Source of the DNA: Elgaria multicarinata webbii
Lineage: Eukaryota > Chordata > Lepidosauria > Squamata > Anguidae
Length of the DNA stretch: 64,000 nucleotides
Assembly (NCBI RefSeq): GCF_023053635.1
Contig: NC_086178.1
Location: 89,574,226 to 89,638,225 of the forward strand
Direction: 5' to 3'
Numbering within the stretch: position 1 is the first letter of the stretch; each line of letters begins with the position of its first letter. Below are positions 12,271 through 32,370 of the stretch, piece by piece. The position numbers were made by a program, and so were the translations under genes. The notes below the pieces were generated by a model. That model saw only the letters and a program-made list of their open reading frames with translations, did not search any database and was not told the DNA's origin.

Positions 12271-13309
12271 TAATGGCACTGTAAATTTTGAAAATATGCC
12301 AAATAGAATAATTTGTGAGTTAGATAAGCTCTAAATGGTGCATTTTATGTTAAGGCAGTAAAATATGTTTAGATTTGATAAGAAAGTAAGTGTTGCATAT
12401 ATATTATAATTTAACAAAATTTCCAAATTTTTAATGGGTAGGAGAGAAGGAAAATACCCCCACCCACCCGTGGCTTCAAAATTCCAGAAATTTTACATTT
12501 CTGCTAGCATCTTCCTCGAGCAACCCCTCAAGTTCTCTGAAATATGCTCCAGCGCAGGGAGGGACTCTCCAGAGGAGATTTAGGGAGGTGCAAGGGGCTG
12601 CGGGGAAAGGGGTGCAAAGGAAAAGACCACCCACACAATGTTGACTATTACCTATTGATTCCAATGAGAAAGAGTCCAGTTTAAAACAATGACATCTGAA
12701 AATGTTGATCTTTGGCTTGATCAGCTCACCATATTTTCTGAATGCACCTTGTGATTTTGGACATTTTGTCCTTGAAATGAAGCCAACTAGTAAGTTGGGA
12801 AGGGGGGTTACAATTAAGGGCACGGGAAAGAAAGAAAGAAACCTGACAAAAACCATTCCAGCTTTAAATGACATTATTGTAGCATTGCTTGAAATGCAAT
12901 CTTGATGCTGTTTGCTACTATCTGCAGGTAGTCTTCTAAAACCTATTACTTAACTATGGTTTCCAGTTTAGCATTGCCTTTTAGGCAAGGAGGACTTAAC
13001 TACTTACTGGCAGTATAGCTCTTTTAAGATGAATGGTGAATTAAGAATTACCCATCTGCTACCACACAATCACTATGGGTTAGATCCGCATCTTAGGTGT
13101 GTGCAAGTGGACTGGCGGTTGTAGTCTTCCTGGCCCCCTCCTTCCCACTGCAGGCTTTCCAGAACCTGAAAATGCTATATGGAAAGTTGGAGGACCCTGC
13201 TGGATGGGGTGGGCTGTGTTGTGGGGGGAATGGGGAAATCCTCAAAAATGAGGCAGAAGCACCTGTAATCCGAGTAGCTGGATTAGAGGCGCCTGCAATT
13301 TACCGAAGC

Positions 13310-13372
13310 CTCTGCCAGCATGGCCAATGGTCAGGAATGCTGGGAGTTGAAGTCCAAAACATCCAGAGATTA
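13310..13372. mobile_element. Half of a palindromic hAT-like MITE
   Basis: ccagcatggccaatggtcag, then gctgggagttgaagtccaaa, matches the arm of the MITE family that is more complete at 25237-25349 and 29874-29981. Confidence 0.55.
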
Positions 13373-13849
13373 CTTTCTGCCCTATCCCTGGTCTAAACAA
13401 CAGATTGCAGCACCTAACATAGAAAAATACTGTCAAATAACAAGAAAGTACATTTTCACGAATATTGTTCTTTGCTACTAGAAATGGTTCTGGTTTATAC
13501 AAATTATAGAAAAGCCATGCTCATTCATGGTTGTACATGAACTTTAATATGAATAATCAACTCATTCCAATTGGAGTCTATATGATAAGATCATATATCT
13601 TCTGGAGTTGGGTTTAATAGTAAATATTATATTGAGAAGCACCTTTCAGCTAAGGACCAACTCATTTATTTATTTATTTTTGAGTGGCCGGGTCATGGGC
13701 ATGAACATTGTATCATGAGAGGAGAGAACTTCCATGAATAGTGGGTATCTGAAATAGAAAAAACCCTATTCGAGGAAATTGCTACTGTGGCATTGCATAG
13801 GGTTGCGGATAAAAATTTCCTGGAAATTTTAAAGCCACCATAGGAAAAT

Positions 13850-14222
13850 TTATTATTTATTTATTTATTTATTTATTACATTTTTATACCGCCCAATAGC
13901 CGAAGCTCTCTGGGCGGTTCACAAAAATTAAAACCACAGTAAAACACCCAACAGTTTAAAACACAATTACGAAATACAGTATAAAAAGCGCAACCAGGGT
14001 AAAACCACACAGCAAAGTTGATATAGGATTAAAATACAGAGTTAAAACAGTAAAATTTAAATTTAAGTTAAAATTAAGTGTTAAAATACTGAGTGAATAA
14101 AAAGGTCTTCAGCTGGCGACGAAAGCAGTACAGTGTAGGCGCCAAGCGGACCTCTCTGGGGAGCTCGTTCCACAACCGGGGTGCCACAGCGGAGAAAGCC
14201 CTCCTCCTAGTAGAATTGGTGG
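13850..14222 (-). mobile_element. LINE (L2/CR1 group) 3' end and ORF C-terminus
   Basis: The minus strand reads RRAFSAVAPRLWNELPREVR, LAPTLYCFRRQLKTFLFTQ, then a 3' UTR ending gaaccgcccagagagcttcg and an (AAATA)n tail at 13850-13876. The coding end is intact over at least 40 residues, so it is not very old. Confidence 0.8.
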
Positions 14223-14339
14223 TAGAGGGAGTGGAAATGTATATACAGTTACTTTATCAAATGAAGTCCTATTTACTTATGCATGCTAATTAGCATCTGA
14301 CGCCATGCTCCATGTTCCTTTGTTTTCAAAAGTGAGGCA

Positions 14340-14637
14340 GATGGACACTAGGAATGGGGCCTTTTCAGTCCCTGGGCTTATGGAATTCTCTCACAAAGGA
14401 GGCCCACCTGGCCAATCACTGCTCACCTTTTGGCAGACAATAAAAACCTGAGCTCTTCAGGAAAGCTTTTGGATGTTGACACAATTCTGCTTTTATTGAG
14501 CTTTTATTATGATGATGCTTTCCAGATGTATTCTGTTTTGCTGCTTTGATGAATTGTATCTGATTTGCATAAGCTGCCTTGTGAGTTCTTCCGAATAAAA
14601 AGTGGAGAATATTAAAAAAAAAAAAAAAGTATGTATA
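14340..14637 (+). mobile_element. LINE 3' end with A-rich tail
   Basis: Reads a worn LWNSLTKEAHLANHCS-type C-terminus, then RKAF-like sequence, a 3' UTR with tgcataagctgccttgtgag, and an A15 run at about 14614-14628. Confidence 0.6.
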
Positions 14638-14824
14638 ATGGTGCCAAACATACACATCTGATGATGGAGTTGGAACTGCAAGCTGCAGTTGGCAAATGTA
14701 AATAAAATATATATATTTTGGATAAGAAAGGAAGGTGGAAGTTTGGGTTTTGAAATGGAATATAAACCTTAGCACTATCACGCAGAAACCGAAGTAACTC
14801 TTATAATTAAGAAGCAGCAGAGAG

Positions 14825-15030
14825 CATCAGGGCCTACTCCAGTTGGAAACCCCCCCTCCCCCCCAGGGCTAATGGTCATCTTGATCTTGTGGGGAAGAAG
14901 AAGCGAGAGAGACAGGAGCAGACAGACCATCAGGGCCTGCACCAGTTGGACCCCCCACAGGGTTAACTTACATCATGACCCTGTGGGAAAGAAGAAGGAG
15001 CTGTTGGTCTGCCCTTCCATTGGGAGATCA
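14825..15030. repeat. Tandem duplication with a unit of about 103 bp
   Basis: catcagggcctactccagtt at 14825 and catcagggcctgcaccagtt at 14928 open two related units, each passing through a C-run, cagggctaa/cagggttaa and a ctgtgggaaagaagaagg-like end. Confidence 0.6.
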
Positions 15031-15139
15031 TAGTGGGGAGCAGGGCCTTCCCACCAGTCCTGCTGAATCAGTGTTCTTAATTTCCTTTTCTTTTCCCCCT
15101 CTTCCCTCCCTATCCCCCTTTCCTTGTGTGTCATGCCTT

Positions 15140-15256
15140 TTTTAGAATCTAATCCTGAGGGCAGGGACTGCCTTCTTTACTTATTGATTGTAAGCTGCTC
15201 CAAGAGTCTTTTTGGCTGAGGTGCAGGATAAAAATACAATGAATAAATAAATAATC
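15140..15256 (+). mobile_element. LINE 3' terminus
   Basis: ctgagggcagggactgcctt, tgtaagctgctccaagagtc, ataaaaatacaatgaataaa: a familiar reptile LINE end. Confidence 0.6.
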
Positions 15257-16239
15257 CTTATAATGTCGTTAACATAATTTTATCAAATCACTTTGTGAAA
15301 ACATTTCTTAAGAGGCATCAGGTTTTCCCAATTCTCTTTTTTTTTCTGTAACAGACTACAGAGAGTCCCCCAGGCTTTCATACTTACATGCAAATTCTTC
15401 CTTCTACATCACATTATTCATGCAAGTAGATAGTTTGCATGAGCTGTTAAATAAGGAGTTGATGATAATGTATTATTATCCTTTAATCTGAAATTCTAGC
15501 TTTTTATTGTGCACTTTATTATGTTCTAGTATTTGGCATTTGCCTGCTTTTACAATACAATATAGAGAACAGAATGTAAATGCATATTTGTATATTCTAT
15601 TAGTAGTAAATTTTGCAGCAGCCAAACACTTGTCAGAATTGTCTGTTTCTTTTAAATTTCTGAAAAACCCAACTTCTCCAGCTCTTCTTGTTGCATAAAA
15701 TTGTCTGGTAGGCAATAGCGTAAATTAAGGGATTGAGCCCATTCCTCTTTGCTTCTTCCCTTCCTGCGCAGAGTGTTGTGTAACGAATAATTTGCTGCAT
15801 GCAAGTCAAAGACTAGATCATGAACCAATTTTGTTTCTAGTTTATTTAACTTGCGCTTTCAGTTCATTTATCAAGGTCTTATGATATCTGTATCAGGTCT
15901 TTCTCATGTGAGCACAACACATTCATACTCAAAATATTGTAGAATGCATTCTGCTAGCTTGGCAACTTGCCTTATTAGTGGAAACACAGTGTAAATTAAG
16001 ATGCGGTGAAGGTATGGAGGTCAGCTGACTAATCATGTTGTCATGCTCCATGTTGAGCTGGTTGGTCATCCCATTGTATATTCTTAAAACTGTATCCTCT
16101 TGTGTTCATTAATATTTCCTTTTAATTTTTGGTTGTAAATTTTGGGAGAACTTGATCAAACCTAAAGAGGATCCAAATTTGGATAACTAATCTTGGGTTT
16201 GTTTAAGTAACATTGCAAATGTTTTCATGTTTCCTGTAG

Positions 16240-26861
<10,622 letters not shown>

Positions 26862-27665
26862 ACTTTGAAGACTTTTTCATATATACCAGAGTACTGTAAA
26901 TTCTAGGGTTTTTTCAAAATTAGAAGTAAATGGAGCACAGTTTACTGTTTTCAGTGTACCATGAAGCCCTTTTTGATTTTCACCCATATAAATGTGTTTC
27001 TGGAACAAGGAAATAACTACGAAAATTAACCTGAAGACTGTGATGAGAGTATTTATCCTTTTTGTATGCTTTGCAAAAGACATTTATTATGTTTTTTAAA
27101 GATACTTGGACATCTGCACCTCCAGCCTACAAGATCCATAATGCAGTTGTAGAGCAACCAAATTATTTTTGCTGAAAAACTACGTTACATGAAAAATATT
27201 CTGTGTGTCTTTGAGATGTCAGTCCTGTAAGTCCATGTTTGAATTTCATTCTTTGTTAGTTCATTGTATAATTTGTATTTTTTTACTGTATAGACTATAT
27301 TTTATTTACCATGCAAGTCAACTTACTTTAGACTTTCTGCGCAGTATTGAAAAAATACAACTGCTATTAAATGAGTGAAGTATTCTTTCCCTGGAGAATA
27401 CTCTATAAACTGATAGACTTCTTAAAACAAACTTTGCACTCTAATTCTCAGTATGCTGATAATGGGGAAACACATGGTTTTGATTCTGTTGCATACTTTT
27501 ATTGCAATGTGAACTAATTGCACTGCTCTGTAGAAAGAAATGTAACTTAATTTTGTTCTATTCACAGCTGACTTTTTTTTTATCCCATATGGGCAATATA
27601 ATCTCTGACCTTTTAACAAAATTGACTTGAAGCGTTTCCATATAAATAAAATGTGTTTTTTACTA
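26862..27665 (+). other. UBE2D1: UBE2D1 3' UTR with proximal poly(A) signal
   Basis: AT-rich, non-coding and free of recognisable repeats. AATAAA lies at 27645-27650 and is followed by a T-rich, GT-containing stretch suited to cleavage near 27665. A second AATAAA at 29627-29632 is followed by GTGTGTC and T-rich sequence. The stretch 27660-29630 is also repeat-free, so a longer 3' UTR to about 29645 is plausible. The UTR end is inferred, not proven. Confidence 0.7.
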
Positions 27666-29873
27666 CTTGTCTTGGCTGTTCTTTAAGTCTTGCACATTCT
27701 TTACATGTGCTTGCTCTGAAAAGATCAAAATATTGTTAAATATGTGTATTACTATTAGGAGGAACTGGCCTATCTGTTTGAAATTGCTATGAATTCTTGA
27801 GTGTATTATGGTAGCTGTTTAAACAATTTTTGTGTTTATTTACTGTACTATATATGACGTTGTTTGATCTTGTACACAATTCAGAAATGGTGTCTCTTTG
27901 AGCTTGCAAAATAGTCCCTAAATCTTGCTTAAATTGGCAACTTCAAGTGTTGAAATGTTACTGAAGCTTCTTCCCTCACATGAATAACAATATTTTGATC
28001 TGATACTTTCACACACTATGTTAAAGCTTCTAAACAATTTTATATATACTTCACCATGCATGTGTGGAGAAAAAATAGCCTTAGACCCTTTACAAGAGCA
28101 TTTTTATTATTAAGTTTGTTGCTTTGAGGTACTAAATCCTTGTTAAATGCATTTTAGTTTGTGGCTGCAGCAATTATAATAAACACAACTTGCTTGACTA
28201 GGAAGTTTTGCTGCCATAGGCACCATCTGACCCTTTCTGGAGAAGGGAATACACGTCCTAGAGCTTTGCTACACAGAAAACCATTTTTTAAAAACACATA
28301 ACTGGAATGCATAGAAACATGGTAAACATCCCAGAGGATATTTTTCTATTACTGGGCTTAAAAAAATCTGTTTAGCATTTTAATCTTGAAATTCTTAGAT
28401 ATCTCTGATTGCCTAGGAAATAAGTTTGTACTGGGCACTTACACATAAAAGTCATCTAGGCTTCAGTTGTTTACCTCAATATATACAATCAAAAGATGGA
28501 AGCTTTACGAAATAAGCACTGAAAATTTCATTGCATAACTTCTGTGTTATTGCTTGCTGTGAAATAGACCAATCTCTGCAAACAGCCAATAAGTGTTTCC
28601 ATACACTAAATGATTATTTCACTATACTTGAAAAAAGGGGATGCCATAGCTTGCAAAGCTATTCACATTTTGTCATAACTTAAAACCGATAAAAGATTTT
28701 ACTCGAGTGATTTCCCAATGTTTTTTTTCACCCATGTCTGTCTTAGATGTTTACAATAGATTTGTCCCAAAAGAAAGAATTAGTTCTTTTATCCCTTACA
28801 ATGGGTTCTGTGAAATTTGGTAGTTTGATTTGCATGCCTGTTAAGTGAAAGAGCATTTAATCTTCTGCTTTGCTAAAATTATATGGAGGCTGGTTTGAAA
28901 CTGTTTAGATGTTACTATGCTTTGAAGTATGCATCATACAAAAAGGAATTTACTTACCATAATGCAAAGTCTTCAGGCTGAGCAAAGGGTGCAGATCAGC
29001 AAGCCTCTTACTTTTCCTTCTTAGGGCTCTTTGAAGGCAAGTATATTGAAACTGTACTTGTCTCTGTTCGGTGACATTTTAAAACGGAAGTTCAGAGACT
29101 GACTTTACTCACTGAACTTTCAGATTAATTTTATTAATAAAATTGCACCACCTTTAAGCAGACAAGAACCTCGTATTCTAGGCTTATTTTGAACCACAGC
29201 TTCAAATAACTTAAGGGTGTTAAGAATTTCCTCTTATATATTTTGCATTTTCTGGTAAAAGTTCTTTTGCTGTTTTTAAATGATCCATTATGAAGGTTCC
29301 TTTTCTTTTCTCATATCAAACATTTGCTCAGTCCTGGTGCTTCCATTATGGTGGCATAAATGTTGTCTGTGCTTCAGCCCCCTCCACCAAATACCAGTTC
29401 ATACTGTACAATGCCTTAGCAAGGGCACTAACTGAGCCATCCCATTCTCTGTATATTCCTCACTTGGCACTATTGGCATGACTAAAGCAAAGGATCTCTG
29501 TATCACTGAAATTCTCCAAAGTGTAATCTTTAGTCATTCTAGTTAATGTTAAATAAGGCATACTTTCTAGCTACTTCTGATGTGGTATTTTTCTGCCTAA
29601 AAGATGTCAGCTGAGGCTTGAATGAAAATAAAGATTTGATTTGAAATCAGAGTGTGTCAAGTTTTATTCTTAACACAACTTTACCTTTTTTAGTTCAGAA
29701 GGTGGTGTGGTATTTTAAACTTACTAATAGTAGTTGTTTTGATATTTTAGTCTTCTAAGCACATCCTCTGTGATTTTGCTACCCAAACTGTTAGGTGAAT
29801 CAATAGAGCCGTTATAAGAGTGGTGACAAATGCAATACTACTGCCCATGTTAGGGTCTAGCTATGCAATATGT

Positions 29874-29981
29874 CAGGAGTAGGCAACCTTGTGCTCTCCA
29901 GATGTTTTGGACTAACTCCCATAAGCACCAGTCAGCATGGCATTGTAGTCCAAAATATCTGAAGGGATTGTCTACCCCCTA
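29874..29981. mobile_element. Palindromic hAT-like MITE, worn copy
   Basis: ccagatgttttggactaact, cagcatggcattgtagtcca and ccaaaatatctgaagggatt place it in the same family as 25237-25349. The ends are degraded. Confidence 0.7.
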
Positions 29982-30760
29982 CAGTAAGGGGCTCAAAAAC
30001 AAAGCTGAACTATCTGTTCCTACAGAAGCAAACTGGGAGTACCCTGCCTAAGGCAGGAACAACGAAATTGGGGTCAATATATAAAGTTACAGCAGTGGAG
30101 CTTGGTGTTGCATAATGTATGTAGTATTTGGATTTAAGGCCTTGTCACTATAAAAACGTGAAAATATAAAGAAGAAAGGTGGTAATTTAGTTTTATTGTA
30201 ACAGAATTGCTAGTTCAACATTAATACAAAAACTTCTATTTGACCAGTTTTTCTGGAGCATTGCTCAGGCTTTGCCTCTGCTTCCCTCAGAGGGAAAAAC
30301 AAGCCACCTGAGGTATCCACTGTCGTCTGGAAATGAGAGAATGGAGGCCATTGTTAAAGCCTCTATCATGCTTTAACACCCAGTCCCTTTAATCTAACAC
30401 GCAGCAGCCTTCCACAAGCCAGGATATACAGCCCTTCTGTTTTGTTTCCTTGCCATAACTTTGCGCGGTTTTGCTCCTTTGTGATCCCCCTATGGGGGCA
30501 CGCGCTGGTCTTCTTTCCTTACTCTACCCTCTTACCTCCACCACCACCTTACTAGATAAGGGCACATTAAAAAGGGGGGGGGAGGTAGCCATATTGATCC
30601 GGGGGAAGGGGGCGGCGGTTTGAATCCGAAACTAACAGTTCGGCAACACCTTTATTAGGACCAACCAAAATCCCACAAGATCGCGCAAGCTTTTGAGTTC
30701 CCGAGAACTCTTAATTGGGGGGGTGGGGGAGGGAGAGAGAGAAATACAGTCCCAAAACTT

Positions 30761-30883
30761 GGCCAGATGTTCTCGCAATGAAGTCTGCCGTTTAGATAGA
30801 CCTTGGCTCATTCATTCAGATAGAATTCTGTTTTGACGAAGACCCAATCTAAACGGCAGACCTCATTGCGAGAACGCCTGGCC
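30761..30883. repeat. Long inverted repeat, 36-bp arms
   Basis: Left arm 30761-30796 and right arm 30848-30883 are reverse complements except at three positions (core ttctcgcaatga, gtctgccgtttaga). The spacer is 51 bp. It lies about 1.1 kb before the TFAM start. Confidence 0.8.
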
Positions 30884-31269
30884 GTTTTCTTGGGCCTGCA
30901 TTTTCTTCCTATCCCTTTTGCTTCCCCCCCCCCCATGCCCCCCGATGAAGAGTTCTGGGGGGCTGGAAAGCTATGGTAGTGAAAGGAGGGTCGCTCTTCC
31001 CTAACCTAACTCTCTGATCTTTCTTTCCCGCCATAGGAGGGAATAATTTCTTCCTGAGAGCCGAGCCTGCCCTCCCGACAAGTTACAAGAAATAAATGAG
31101 TACAGCAACTCCCTAACAACTGATATCAAACCAATAGTTATGTAAATACCTATGATACAGAAAAAAGGAAGAAAAAAAGTTGATTGATACAACTTCTAGG
31201 GGAAGAAAGCGTAATTGAAGTAGAAAAAAGAAAAATTGAAAAGGAAAAAGGAGACAAAGGGGGGGATCA

Positions 31270-31270
<1 letters not shown>

Positions 31271-31331
<61 letters not shown>

Positions 31332-31341
31332 CGTGTGCGTG
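31271..31341. repeat. (GT)n microsatellite running into (GC)n
   Basis: About 70 bp of alternating purine-pyrimidine, mostly GT, ending in gcgcgcgcgcgtgtgcgt. Any open frame through it is an artefact of the repeat. Confidence 0.95.
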
Positions 31342-31559
31342 CTGTATTCCTTCATTTATTGTTACAATGTCCATATACTCAGAGCTAAAGCAGGCATACA
31401 TTGCTGTTCATCCATCCGGTTGTAATGCATGTTGAACGAATCTCCCCCCTAGACAAAGCCAAGTGGTTGACCGAACAGGTGCAAAACTGCAAGCTGACCC
31501 CGCTCTCACCCGACTTAGTCTATCCCTTAGCGTTCCGTATCCTCCCATCCAACCGTTTC

Positions 31560-32370
31560 CCCGCCAAAAGTGGGGGGGTGGCGGGGAGGCGCGTGGGCTA
31601 AAAAGCCTGCAGCGCGCGCTGTTGACTCATCTCCAAGAGGATTTTGGGCGCTCGGTGTAACTACAGAAACACTTGCGGTTCCCAAATGATCGTTCAAGAC
31701 ATTTGGGTACCAGAGATTTGAGTGAGGTTCTCTCCAGCCACCCTTTCAATGCCCTTGACTCCACGCATGACGGTGTTTCGAGAGAAACCGGAAGTGACAG
31801 GACTCGTTCGTTTCACCCCCCCTTTTGTCCGCGGGCGCATGCGCGCACGGGTGGCCTCTCGACTTAGGAGAAAAGCGTGCCTGGCCGTAGGTAGTAGAGT
31901 TTGGGATTGTCTTCCGCGGCCCATAATGCCTTGCGCACGTGGCGCTTCTGAGGTTTGAGGCGGGGGCTCCGCCGGCTGGCTTTGGCCGTGAGGGGCGAAG
32001 ACGGCGTGATGGCGGGCGCGCTGCTAGCCCGCCTGCTCTCGTCTGTATCCGGGCCGCGTAGCGTTCTCAGGTAACACTGGCCAGGGCGGAATCACGGCGC
32101 TGATGCCTCCTCTTCCCCACCCTCGTGCTTCTTCGGTTCTTAGGTTTTTCCTTCCCGCGCACTGCCCCTCGTCCCGTTCCTCGCCAGCCTCCGTCGCCTT
32201 GCCTCGTTTGTTTGACTGAACGGGCTGGCGTCGAGAGGGAAAGAAAGGGTCGTTGTTTGGGTTGAGTAAGCCGAAGGGGTAACTGGCTTTCTTCTAGACG
32301 TTTCACCTCTTTGGGGCAATCTGGGAGTTTTAGGAGGGTCCTCCCCCCGCCCCCCCGTCTAAACATGCAT
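31560..32370 (+). promoter_or_regulatory. CpG-island promoter of TFAM
   Basis: GC-rich and CpG-rich sequence spans the TFAM start, with no TATA box at the expected distance. It contains an ETS/GABP (NRF-2) match ACCGGAAGTG at 31787-31796, an NRF-1-like GCGCATGCGC palindrome at 31835-31844, a CACGTG E-box at 31936-31941, and a GC box GAGGCGGGGGC at 31957-31967. CCCATAATGCCTTGCG at about 31920-31935 resembles the ZNF143/SBS motif. NRF-1, NRF-2 and Sp1 sites are the established regulators of the human TFAM promoter, so the set is what nuclear control of mitochondrial biogenesis would predict. Binding itself is inferred. Confidence 0.8.
32009..32070 (+). CDS. TFAM: TFAM exon 1 (coding part)
   Basis: ATG at 32009 opens [20 protein letters not shown] plus two bases of codon 21. 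Donor gtaaca. GC-rich, inside the CpG island. Confidence 0.93.

Larger units (their letters stand above)
1..16239 (+). other. UBE2D1 intron 1 (3' part)
   Basis: No exon that could encode MALKRIQK with a donor was found, nor a CpG island of promoter type, so the first exon should lie to the left. The intron holds the LINE, SINE and MITE fragments listed separately, plus a CpG-rich tandem element at about 5640-6240. The stretches 1-2140, 3570-5150, 6250-7140, 8180-9780 and 15260-16239 show nothing I recognise beyond AT-rich sequence and occasional short homopolymers. Confidence 0.85.
29640..31560. other. UBE2D1-TFAM intergenic region
   Basis: Contains the MITE at 29874, a repeat fragment at about 30590-30715 (ggtagccatattgatccg, then aacacctttattaggaccaa, the reptile repeat that ends gcaagctttgagttc-like), the hairpin at 30761-30883 and the (GT)n tract. 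No ORF resembling a known gene. Confidence 0.65.

Noticed and set aside
12476-12874. Open frame of 132 codons on the minus strand in UBE2D1 intron 1
   Set aside because: No domain, no splice or promoter context, no recognisable homology.
31184-31435. Frames through the (GT)n tract
   Set aside because: Val-Cys and Thr-His repeats are direct translation of the microsatellite.
31000-31960. Divergent second gene sharing the TFAM CpG island on the minus strand
   Set aside because: No minus-strand exon with a credible protein or splice donor was found between 29640 and 31960.
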